Program-made: the position numbers and the translations under genes | From: Erythrobacter donghaensis | GTDB taxonomy: Bacteria; Pseudomonadota; Alphaproteobacteria; Sphingomonadales; Sphingomonadaceae | DNA: 52,540 nucleotides | NCBI RefSeq assembly: GCF_001557325.1 | Contig: NZ_LSJS01000222.1 | Location: 1-52,540, forward strand | Reading direction: 5' to 3' | Part shown: piece after piece, positions 8,112 to 16,067 of the stretch | Numbering within the stretch: position 1 is the first letter of the stretch | Layout: the number at the start of each line of letters is the position of its first letter | The notes under the pieces: model-generated | Seen by the model: the letters and a program-made list of their open reading frames with translations, nothing else | Database searches by the model: none | What the model was told of the DNA's origin: nothing

Positions 8112-8546
8112 ATGCCGCATGCCCTGAAGCGCCCCAATCTCACCGCCCCCCGCCCCCAGCCGCTCTCGGCGATGAATGTCACCCCCTTCATCGACGTGCT
8201 GCTGGTGCTGCTGATCATGCTGATCCTCGCGATCCCGATGGCGGCCAATGTCACCCCGGTCGATCTGCCTACCGATGGCCGGCCCAAGCATCCGGTGCTG
8301 GAGACGAACGTCCTCACCATCGACGCAGGTGACCGCCTTGCATGGAACGGCCATGTCGTCACGGCCGCCGAACTGCGCGCCCAACTCGCTGTGGCGAGCG
8401 ACCTGCCCGTCCAGCCCGTGCTGCGTTTCGAGCCCGACGCGCAGGCGAGCTACGACAAGTCGGCCCGCACCCTCGCCCTGATCCGCGAAGAAGGCGCGCA
8501 GAGCTTCGTCTTCGACGGCAACGAGAAATATCGAGACTTCCCCTGA
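8112..8546 (+). CDS. ExbD family protein, third copy
   Basis: A 144-residue ExbD with the signature AMNVTPFIDVLLVLLIMLIL; Asp28 occupies the proton-path position, so it should be a competent motor subunit. The periplasmic part ends in FVFDGNEKYRDFP, very like the exbD at 7371, which points to a local duplication. ATG 8112 follows AGGAGAGAGC. It is separated from the tonB operon by a terminator and is translationally coupled to the next gene through TGATG (stop 8544-8546, start 8546-8548). Its ExbB and TonB partners may be those upstream or others elsewhere. Confidence 0.9.
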   Translation: MPHALKRPNLTAPRPQPLSAMNVTPFIDVLLVLLIMLILAIPMAANVTPVDLPTDGRPKHPVLETNVLTIDAGDRLAWNGHVVTAAELRAQLAVASDLPVQPVLRFEPDAQASYDKSARTLALIREEGAQSFVFDGNEKYRDFP

Positions 8547-9124
8547 TGCCCCACCCCTCGCTGCGCCGCGGCCCCATGCCGCGGCGCTTCGACCATGGTG
8601 AACCGATCCGCGCGATCGACACCCGGCCGATGCTGTTCGTCGCGCTGTTCATCGCGGTGGTGTTCCTGCTAGCGGCGAGCCAGACGCGCACCCATGCCCT
8701 GCTGGTGGAGTTGCCGCAGGGCTTTGCGCCGCCCGATTTCGCGCCGCCGTATATGGTCGTGAGCCTCGCCGAAGGCGGAGACCTGGCGCTTGACGGCATC
8801 CCCGTGCCGCTCGCCGGTCTTGCCGCCGCCATCCGTGCCAAGGCCTTCGACCTGCCCATCGTCCTGCTGCGCGCCCAGCCCGATACGGCCTACGACCGTG
8901 TCGCCCACGTGCTCGACCAGATCAGCGAGGCAGGCGTCGCTCCGGAGGACATCTGCTTTGACGGGAGGCAGCTTGAAGGCTCGGGCAACTTCAACAAGAG
9001 CTTCTATACACCGCAACCCCAACCACGTGGCCCCGAGCCCCGCCCGCCGCACGATCTGCGCCCCCTGTTCGAGGCGAGGCACGGCGGCTGCGAGCTGTTC
9101 CTCGAACAGGCGCCGCGCGTTTAA
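8546..9124 (+). CDS. Divergent ExbD-like membrane protein lacking the catalytic aspartate
   Basis: A 192-residue protein coupled to the preceding exbD by overlapping stop and start codons (TGATG). Its N-terminus AIDTRPMLFVALFIAVVFLL aligns with AMNVTPFIDVLLVLLIMLIL of the neighbour: one membrane helix at about 28-47, but Phe31 replaces the proton-path Asp. The periplasmic part keeps ExbD-like pattern (LDGIPVPLAGLAAAIRAKAF, TAYDRVAHVLDQISEAGV, DICFDG) and adds a Pro-rich C-terminal tail. It cannot carry protons in the usual way, so a structural or regulatory role is likely (inference). Its stop overlaps the convergent helicase stop in TTAA (9121-9124). Confidence 0.75.
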   Translation: MPHPSLRRGPMPRRFDHGEPIRAIDTRPMLFVALFIAVVFLLAASQTRTHALLVELPQGFAPPDFAPPYMVVSLAEGGDLALDGIPVPLAGLAAAIRAKAFDLPIVLLRAQPDTAYDRVAHVLDQISEAGVAPEDICFDGRQLEGSGNFNKSFYTPQPQPRGPEPRPPHDLRPLFEARHGGCELFLEQAPRV

Positions 9125-11601
9125 TCCCCCTCCAGCGGCGCATCGGGCCGCATCGCCGCCGCGATCAGGCCCTCGGCCTCGAGCAGCAGCTCGTCATCCA
9201 CCGCCCCCTGCGGCACCGCCTCGCGGCCGATCATCGTCATCACCGGCACCGCCAGCGGCGAGACGCGGTCGAGTGTCACGTGGACGAGCTCGCGCTCGGA
9301 ACGCTCCAGCAGGTCCGCGAGCCGCCCCACATCGGTCATCCGCGCCCGCGCATCGGCCCAGGCGGCTTCGATCAGCACGTGATCGGGCTCGTACTTCTTG
9401 AGCACGTCGTAGATCAGGTCGGTCGAGAAGGTGACCTGCTTGCCGGTCTTCTTCTGCCCCGGGTGCTGGCGCTCCACCAATCCGCTGATCACCGCCACCT
9501 CGCGAAAAGCGCGGCGCAGGAGGTGGCTTTCGGTCACCCACTCGACGAATTCACCGGTGAGGATATCGGGAGAGAGCAAAGGTGCCGGATCGGTGACGGG
9601 CTTCAGCCCCCACACCGCGAGGCAATAGTCGTTCGCCACGAAGCCGCCCGGCAGCAGCCCCCGATCCTCCATCCGCCGGGTGATCAGCATGCCCAGCGAC
9701 TGGTTCGCGTTCCAGCCCTCGAAAGTGTAATAGGCGGTGTAGTGCTTGCCGCCATGCGGGAAGCTCTCGACCAGCAGCTCGCCGGGTGCGGGCAGGCGTG
9801 AGCGGTAGTCCTGCATCTCGAGCCATTCGCGCACATCGTCGGGGAACCGCGCCCAGCCCGCGCGGTCGGAGAGCATCTCCTGCACGCGGGTGGAGAGATG
9901 CGTCGTCAGCGGCAGGCGCAGTCCGCCATAGCTCGGGATCGTCGCGGACCTCTTCGCCGCGCGGACGGTAACGTCCATATCCTTCACCCCCTCGACCTCG
10001 AGGCTCATGCCGGCGAAGAAGAAGGTGTCCCCGGGGGAGAGCTGGGCGGCAAAACGCTCCTCGACCTTGCCGAGGCCGCGGCCGTTCCGGAAGCGCACGG
10101 TGAGCATCTCGGAATCGACGATGATCCCGGCATTCATCCGGTGGCGCTGTGCCTGGTTGGGGTGCGCGAGCCGCCACACGCCTGCCTTGTCGCGCACGAT
10201 CCGCTGGAAGCGGTCATAGGCGCGCAGGGCATAGCCACCATTGGAGACGAACCCTAGCACCCGCTGGAAGGTTGCGCGATCGACCCAGCTGTAAGCCAGC
10301 GAAGAACGCACCTCGGCCAGCAGCGCATCCTCGTGGAACGGCCCCGCGCAAGCGCAGGCCATGACGTGCTGGGCGAGCACGTCGAGGCTCCCCGGGCGGA
10401 AGGCCTCGCCATCGCGCTGGCCCTGGTCGACCGCTTCCTTGGCCGCCATGGCCTCGAGAAATTCGAAGCGGTTGCCCGGCACCAGCACCGCGCGGCTCGG
10501 CACGTCGAGCCTATGCCCCGCGCGCCCGATGCGCTGGAGCAAGCGCGAGGAACCCTTGGGCGCGCCCATCTGCACGACCAGATCGATGTCGCCCCAGTCG
10601 ATCCCGAGATCGAGGCTGGAGGTAGCGACCAGCGCGCGCAATTCCCCGCGCGCCATCGCCTCCTCGACCTTGCGCCGCGCCTCGGTGCTGAGCGAGCCGT
10701 GGTGGATGCCGATGGGCAGGTGATCCTCGTTCGCCTCCCACAGGCACTGGAAGATGAACTCGGCGAGGAAGCGCGTGTTGGTGAAGACCAGCGTAGTGCG
10801 GTTGGCCTTGATCGCCTGCATCAGCTGCGGCACCGCCCAGCGCCCCGCGTGGCCGCCCCACGGCACGCGCTCCTCCTGCGGCAGGAGGATCTCGACCTCG
10901 GGCTCGGCGCCTTCCTCGCCCAGCACCAGCGCAGCCGCGGCGATCTCGCCGTCCTCGCCGGACTGGGGCGCGAGCCATTCCTGGAAGTCGCGCGGGTTCG
11001 CCAGTGTCGCCGACAGCGCGACCCGCTGCGCGCCGGGGGCCAGCGCGTGGAGCCGCGCCAGCGAGAGCGCGAGGAGATCGCCGCGCTTGTCGGTGGCGAA
11101 GGCGTGGACCTCGTCGATCACGATACGCTTCAGCCCGGCGAACAGATCGGCGCTTTCGGGGTAGGAGAGCAGCAGCGAGAGGCTCTCCGGCGTGGTCAGC
11201 AGGATGTGCGGGGGGCGTTCGCGCTGGCGTTTCTTGCGGTCGGCTGGGGTGTCGCCGCTGCGGGTTTCGACCCGGATCGGAAGGCCGATCTCCTCGATCG
11301 GCGTGAGCAGATTGCGCTTCACGTCCTGCGCCAGCGCCTTCAGCGGGGAGACGTAGAGGGTGTGGAGGCCATCCGCCGGGAGCGTGTCACCCGCAAAGTC
11401 GCACAGGGTCGGCAGGAACCCGGCGAGAGTCTTGCCCGCGCCGGTATCGGCGACCAGCAGCGCGTGCTCGCCCGCGCGCGCTTTCTCGAGCATCTCCCAC
11501 TGGTGCCGCCGCACCCGCCAGCCGCGCTGCGCGAACCATGCAGCGATTGGGGCGGCGATGGCGGGAGGAAGGGTCAGCTGCGCGGGGGTCACGCCTGCCA
11601 T
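9121..11601 (-). CDS. Ligase-associated DNA damage response DEXH-box helicase (Lhr-like)
   Basis: An 826-residue superfamily 2 helicase. Visible motifs are Walker A ADTGAGKT (51-58), the motif II box DEVH (163-166), SATLAN, and the motif VI QRIGRAGH. The long C-terminal half (winged-helix and Lhr-core-like, with YTFEGWNANQSLGMLITRRME) matches helicases usually encoded near an ATP-dependent DNA ligase, an exonuclease and the PdeM phosphoesterase in DNA-repair sets. None of those partners lies next to it here. ATG 11601 is the only start that keeps the usual N-terminus (PPAIAAPIAAWFAQRGW). Confidence 0.9.
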   Translation of the reverse strand: MAGVTPAQLTLPPAIAAPIAAWFAQRGWRVRRHQWEMLEKARAGEHALLVADTGAGKTLAGFLPTLCDFAGDTLPADGLHTLYVSPLKALAQDVKRNLLTPIEEIGLPIRVETRSGDTPADRKKRQRERPPHILLTTPESLSLLLSYPESADLFAGLKRIVIDEVHAFATDKRGDLLALSLARLHALAPGAQRVALSATLANPRDFQEWLAPQSGEDGEIAAAALVLGEEGAEPEVEILLPQEERVPWGGHAGRWAVPQLMQAIKANRTTLVFTNTRFLAEFIFQCLWEANEDHLPIGIHHGSLSTEARRKVEEAMARGELRALVATSSLDLGIDWGDIDLVVQMGAPKGSSRLLQRIGRAGHRLDVPSRAVLVPGNRFEFLEAMAAKEAVDQGQRDGEAFRPGSLDVLAQHVMACACAGPFHEDALLAEVRSSLAYSWVDRATFQRVLGFVSNGGYALRAYDRFQRIVRDKAGVWRLAHPNQAQRHRMNAGIIVDSEMLTVRFRNGRGLGKVEERFAAQLSPGDTFFFAGMSLEVEGVKDMDVTVRAAKRSATIPSYGGLRLPLTTHLSTRVQEMLSDRAGWARFPDDVREWLEMQDYRSRLPAPGELLVESFPHGGKHYTAYYTFEGWNANQSLGMLITRRMEDRGLLPGGFVANDYCLAVWGLKPVTDPAPLLSPDILTGEFVEWVTESHLLRRAFREVAVISGLVERQHPGQKKTGKQVTFSTDLIYDVLKKYEPDHVLIEAAWADARARMTDVGRLADLLERSERELVHVTLDRVSPLAVPVMTMIGREAVPQGAVDDELLLEAEGLIAAAMRPDAPLEGD

Positions 11602-11640
11602 GTGGCCCGCGCCGCAGCCCCGCGCAAGGCTGCGCGGGGC

Positions 11641-12558
11641 TCAGACGACGGGGTCTTCGACCTCGTCCTCCTCGGCCATCACCTCGGGCACCAGCGCTTC
11701 GAGCTCGCGCTCCGACTTGCCGATCAGCCGCGCGGCGCGGGTGCGCTCGGCGGCGCTCAGCTGCGAGAAATCGCGGCTGCCCCCGAACTCGGCCTCGATC
11801 GCGGCGAACTCCTCGGTCATTTCGGGCATGAGCTTGGCCGCGGCCGGGCCCATTGCCTCCATGAAGCCCATGATCTGCGGGTCATACTGGACGAGGAAGC
11901 TCTGCGCCGCGAACTTGGCCCCGAGCGGGGTGGCGAAGAAGGTCAGCAGCTCGCGCATCTCGGCCTCCTCGAAGCGGTGCGTGAAGGCGCGGGCGAGGCC
12001 TTCGCGATAGGCGGGCTCGATCGCCACCATCAGCTTGCCCATCATCCCGGTGAAGGCGGCCGAGGTGCGCTGGGTGCGCGCGGCGAACTGGGGATCGAAG
12101 ATGTCGAGCGCCTCCTGCGCGTCCTCGTCGGAGAGGCGCTCGAGATCCTCCGCCGTGACCCCGCTGATCTCGGCGAGGCGCACGCGCGGGCCGTTCTCGG
12201 GATCGCCCAGCACCACCTCCATCATCGGCTCCAGCACCCCGTCCATCGCTGTGCGGAAGCTGCCATCGGGCATGACGTGAGCCGCCATCTGCGTGGCGAG
12301 CGGCAGGAGGGCCTCCTGTTCGGGGGTGAGCGGATCGGCCTTGAACAATTCGCCGAACAACGAGAAGGCTTCGGCCAGCTCCTGCTCGAGCTGCGCCTGT
12401 GCCTCCTCCTCCTCGGTGAGGAAGACGAACTCCTCCTTGCGGTTCTCGATGCCGGCGGCCTTCCCGGTCGCGGTGTGCTCCTGCGCGGCAAGCGGCGGCG
12501 CGGCGAGAGCGAGCACGGCAAGGCTGGCGGCAAGACCTAGGATGTTGTTGCGAATCAT
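11641..12558 (-). CDS. Exported DUF2059-like protein
   Basis: A 305-residue protein with a signal peptide (MIRNNILGLAASLAVLALAAPPLAAQ). The C-terminal half has the pattern of the DUF2059 family: helices around EAEMRELLTFFATPLGAKFAAQSFLVQYDPQIMGFMEAM, that is, a repeated prediction of a short tail after the phrase 'peptide length then GxK'. The middle is acidic (FLTEEEEAQAQLEQELAEAF). ATG 12558 follows GGGAG. The frame stays open far upstream, but that part is antisense to the next gene and lacks domain character. Function unknown; the family assignment is moderate. Confidence 0.72.
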   Translation of the reverse strand: MIRNNILGLAASLAVLALAAPPLAAQEHTATGKAAGIENRKEEFVFLTEEEEAQAQLEQELAEAFSLFGELFKADPLTPEQEALLPLATQMAAHVMPDGSFRTAMDGVLEPMMEVVLGDPENGPRVRLAEISGVTAEDLERLSDEDAQEALDIFDPQFAARTQRTSAAFTGMMGKLMVAIEPAYREGLARAFTHRFEEAEMRELLTFFATPLGAKFAAQSFLVQYDPQIMGFMEAMGPAAAKLMPEMTEEFAAIEAEFGGSRDFSQLSAAERTRAARLIGKSERELEALVPEVMAEEDEVEDPVV

Positions 12559-12626
12559 GACGATGGCTCCCGGGTGAGGCACCATTGTGCCGCACTGCGC
12601 GTCGGTGCGAAAGCCCGCCCGCGCGG

Positions 12627-14279
12627 TTACAACGCGCGCAGCACCTCGGCCGAGACCCGGCCGGGTTCGGCGAGGATCACCTCGGCCAGCGTCAGGTCGA
12701 CCAGGCAGCGCTTGGGATGATCGGGGTCCTTGAACGCGGCGGTCAGTTCGTCGATCCCGAGCCCGCTCTTCTTCAGCATCTTGTCGACCGCCCAGCCGGG
12801 CACGCTGAAGGAGGTTGTGCGCTTGCTGCTGCGATGATTGAGGAGCTTCGCGTCGAGCAGCCGCCGCAGCAGCTCCTGCTCGCGCGCGGTCTCGGCCTTG
12901 CCGAGCGCCAGCGGGAGCGAGCGGAAGTCGCCGGCGGTCACGTTCCTGCACTGCGCCGGATTCCTGAGCGCGGCCCCCAGCCAGAGGCGCTTCAGTTCGC
13001 CCAGCGCCACCAGCTCCTCGAACTCGGCGATCTCGGCCACTTGCAGCGCCTTGTGGCGCACGAAGGCATCGACTCCGCCATTGTCCTCGGCGTTGCGAAT
13101 CCCGAGTGCGAGCTGGTCGGCGAAGACCGGATCGGCGGCGCGCACCTTGGCCATGTCGGTGCCGGGGCCGAACACGCTCGCAACCGCAGCGTCGATCTCG
13201 GCCTCGCTCGGCCCCGCGACCACCACCGGCGGCGGCAGGCCATTGCCCGCCGAAGTCTCGCCGCCCGAGACTCCCAACAACGCCACCGCGCGGATCAGCG
13301 CGAAGAACAGCACCACGAACAGCACAGCGCCGCCAAAGCCCCGGCCCGCGTTCGAAAGCCCCTCGGCGCTCGCCGCGCCCGCGCCTTCCCACGAGACGAC
13401 GCGCTCGGGATCGAGATAGCTTTCCAGTTCGGGATAGCGTTCGCGGATGCCGACGAGCAGCTTGTGGACATCGAGCCGGTTGACCCGCAGCCGGTCGAGC
13501 ACCCCGGCGCGCCCGGGGCGCGAAAGCTCCACCCACGCCTTGTGGAGCGGGTGTTCCGGCTGCTGCACCTTGTCGTGGAAGCGCATTCCCTTGATGCGCT
13601 GGTTGAGGAAGCGCAGCGCCGCGCGTTCTTCGAGGGCTCCAGCTTCATCGAGCCAGCCGAAGGCGGCGTTGGCGGGCTCGACGAAGGGTGCCGAGCGCGG
13701 CCAGGTGCGCGCGAAGAGATCGGCGAGCGCGCCGTCGAGCGCGTCGTGTTCCTCGATGTCGGCCTCCTCGGCGCGGGCCGTCAGCACGGCCAGCGCGGCG
13801 AGGCCCTCGTCGAGCTCAGCATGCGTGACCGCATCCTCGCTGAAATCGCCGCCGGGGTAGAGCACCTCGAGCAGCCGGTTCCACGCCGCCTGCGCGCGCT
13901 GCTGGGCTTCGGTGAGTTCGGGCGCGGGTGCGCGCATGTCGCCGGGGGTGAAGGCGGGGGCGATGTCCCAGGCGCCGTCATCCCCCCCATCGCCCCAGTC
14001 GCCATCGCGATCATCGGCGTGGTCGAGAGTGCCGAGGCCGTAGAGCTCGCCCTCGTCCTCGCCCTCATCCTCGTGCTCGCCCTCGCTTTCGTCCGCGTCT
14101 GCCTGCCGCGCGGCGAGCCAAAGCGCCTGATCGCGGGCGCGGCGCAGGTCGGCAAAGCCGGCGATGTCCTCGTCCGGATTGATCGACCGCAGCACATCGG
14201 CATAGGCCTTGCGGATCGCAGCCTTGTCGCTGGTGGGATCGATCCCCAGGCGGCTCCAGGGAAAGGCGCGGCGGATCAT
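12627..14279 (-). CDS. DjlC-type J-domain-like membrane protein, probable HscC partner
   Basis: A 550-residue protein whose N-terminus (LGIDPTSDKAAIRKAYADVL, then GFADLRRARDQAL) is a J-like domain. The usual HPD is NPD here (34-36). It is followed by a highly acidic linker at about 57-105, then a helical region, a membrane segment at about 315-340 (VLFVVLFFALIRAVALLGV) and a long C-terminal domain of unknown fold. It starts 10 nt after the Hsp70 stop, so the two are one operon; this mirrors HscC with DjlB/DjlC in enterobacteria. J-proteins deliver clients to Hsp70, but whether NPD still stimulates ATPase activity is open. Confidence 0.78.
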   Translation of the reverse strand: MIRRAFPWSRLGIDPTSDKAAIRKAYADVLRSINPDEDIAGFADLRRARDQALWLAARQADADESEGEHEDEGEDEGELYGLGTLDHADDRDGDWGDGGDDGAWDIAPAFTPGDMRAPAPELTEAQQRAQAAWNRLLEVLYPGGDFSEDAVTHAELDEGLAALAVLTARAEEADIEEHDALDGALADLFARTWPRSAPFVEPANAAFGWLDEAGALEERAALRFLNQRIKGMRFHDKVQQPEHPLHKAWVELSRPGRAGVLDRLRVNRLDVHKLLVGIRERYPELESYLDPERVVSWEGAGAASAEGLSNAGRGFGGAVLFVVLFFALIRAVALLGVSGGETSAGNGLPPPVVVAGPSEAEIDAAVASVFGPGTDMAKVRAADPVFADQLALGIRNAEDNGGVDAFVRHKALQVAEIAEFEELVALGELKRLWLGAALRNPAQCRNVTAGDFRSLPLALGKAETAREQELLRRLLDAKLLNHRSSKRTTSFSVPGWAVDKMLKKSGLGIDELTAAFKDPDHPKRCLVDLTLAEVILAEPGRVSAEVLRAL

Positions 14280-14289
14280 CGCGAGACCT

Positions 14290-16008
14290 TCAGAGCGGCG
14301 ATTGCGCGTCGATCTCGTCAAGCAGCCGGGTCAGCCCGTCGCGCGCATCGGCGATGATGCGCGGGTCCTGCTTGTCGAGCGCGCCCTGGAACTCGGTCAG
14401 CCCCTGCCCGATCACGTCACGCACCGGGCCGGTGAAGCCCTCGTACGCGCGTTCGGCGCGCGCGAGCAGCGCCACGTTCTCGGCCTCGTCGCGCGGGTGC
14501 ACTTTCAGCTTCTCGAGCCGCTTGCGGCTTTCGGAGATATCCTTCTTCGAGCGCCGGTCATCCTCGTCGACGATCACCAGATTGCGGGTCAGCCCGGTCA
14601 GGGGCACGTTGACGTCGACATCGAGCAGCCCGCTGGTGTCATAGGTGAAGCGCACCTCGACCCCCACCTCGCCCGCCGGTTTCGGGGGGACGGGGACAGT
14701 GAGCTCGCCGAGCTTGACGTTCTTCTTCACGTCGCGCGCCTCGCCCTGGTAGATCGCGAAGGTCACCTGCCGCTGGTTGTCGCCGAGCGTGACGAAGCGC
14801 TCCATCCGGCTGACCGGCACGGGGGTGTTGCGCTCGATGATGGGCGCAAAGATGTCGTCGTGGAAACGCCCGTGCGCATCGCGGGTCGAGGTGCTGACGC
14901 CCAGGGTGAAGGGCGCGACGTCGGTGATGCGGATTTCCTCGAGCCCGTCCCCGCCCGAGAGGAGTCCGGCCTGGATCGCGGCGCCCAGCGCGACCGCGTG
15001 GTCGGGGTGGACGGTCGAATTGGGGAACCGCCCGAACATGCGGGTCAGCGCCTTCCTCACCACCGGCATCCGGGTGGCGCCGCCGACCAGCACGATGTCG
15101 GACAGGGCCTTCACATCGATATGGCTGTCGCGCAGCGCGCGGATCACGGGATCGCGCAGGCGCTTGAGGAGGCCGCTTGCCGCCTCCTCGAAACCATCGG
15201 CGGTGACCCGTGCGGTGAGCGGGGTGTCGTCCGCCACCACGATGAAATCGGCCTCTTCCGAGGTGGTGAGCGCGCGGCGGGTGCGCTCGGCCGCGAGCGT
15301 CAGCAGCGCGCGGCGGCGATCCGCGGGCAGGCCGGCGAGCGCTTGCGCCGCTGCCTGGTCCTTCGCCAGCAGCGGCTCGACCAGCTTGACCAGCACCTCG
15401 TCGAAATCGTCGCCCCCCAGGCGGTTGTCCCCGGCCGAGGCGCGCACCTCGACGATCCCTTCGAACATCTCGACGATCGAGACGTCGAAGGTGCCCCCGC
15501 CGAGGTCAAAGACGAGGAAGGGCTCGCGGTCGCCCTTGTCGGCAAGGCCGAAGGCGAGCGCGGCCGCGGTCGGCTCGTTGATCAGGCGGCGCACTTCGAG
15601 CCCCGCAATCTCGCCCGCACGGCGCGTGGCGCGGCGCTGGCGCTCGTTGAAATAGGCTGGGACGGTGATGACCGCCTCGGTCGGGCGGGTGCCCGTTGCC
15701 GCCTCGACGTCGTCGGCCAGCGAGCGCAGCACCATCGCCGAGAGGTCTTCCGGCGTCAGCGTCGTCCCCGCCAGCGTCACGGTGGCGGCGGTGCCCATCA
15801 TCCGCTTGAAGCTGGTGACGGTGTCGGCCGGGTTGGTCGCCATCCGGTCGAGCGCGGCCTGCCCGACCCAGGTCTCCCCGCCCTTGGCGAGGCTGACCGC
15901 GGAAGGGGTCAGCTCGCGCCCCAGGGCATTGGGCACAAGCTGCGGCGCACCGTCCTTCCACAGCGCGACGGCACTGTTGGTGGTGCCAAGATCGATACCG
16001 ACAAGCAT
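14290..16008 (-). CDS. hscC: HscC-type Hsp70 chaperone
   Basis: A 572-residue Hsp70, shorter than DnaK (about 640) because the C-terminal lid is reduced, as in HscC. Visible ATPase motifs: GIDLGTTNS (4-12), SFKRMMG (66-72), VPAYFNERQRRATRRAG, LINEPTAAALAFG and FDLGGGTFDVS (167-177), then LVGGATRMP. Overall wording of the N-terminus (LWKDGAPQLVPN) is closer to HscC than to DnaK. ATG 16008 was chosen because GAGAAG lies just upstream; ATG 16020 in frame is the alternative. It is followed at once by the J-like gene, its probable co-chaperone. Confidence 0.88.
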   Translation of the reverse strand: MLVGIDLGTTNSAVALWKDGAPQLVPNALGRELTPSAVSLAKGGETWVGQAALDRMATNPADTVTSFKRMMGTAATVTLAGTTLTPEDLSAMVLRSLADDVEAATGTRPTEAVITVPAYFNERQRRATRRAGEIAGLEVRRLINEPTAAALAFGLADKGDREPFLVFDLGGGTFDVSIVEMFEGIVEVRASAGDNRLGGDDFDEVLVKLVEPLLAKDQAAAQALAGLPADRRRALLTLAAERTRRALTTSEEADFIVVADDTPLTARVTADGFEEAASGLLKRLRDPVIRALRDSHIDVKALSDIVLVGGATRMPVVRKALTRMFGRFPNSTVHPDHAVALGAAIQAGLLSGGDGLEEIRITDVAPFTLGVSTSTRDAHGRFHDDIFAPIIERNTPVPVSRMERFVTLGDNQRQVTFAIYQGEARDVKKNVKLGELTVPVPPKPAGEVGVEVRFTYDTSGLLDVDVNVPLTGLTRNLVIVDEDDRRSKKDISESRKRLEKLKVHPRDEAENVALLARAERAYEGFTGPVRDVIGQGLTEFQGALDKQDPRIIADARDGLTRLLDEIDAQSPL

Positions 16009-16067
16009 GCCGCTTCTCATAGCGCGGACGGCGTGTCAGGCAATTGGAATCGCGGCGAGAATGGCTC

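Noticed and set aside
12559..13536. N-terminal extension of the DUF2059-like gene
   Set aside because: The open frame upstream of 12558 is antisense-like to the J-protein in another frame and lacks domains, while a signal peptide with a ribosome binding site starts at 12558.
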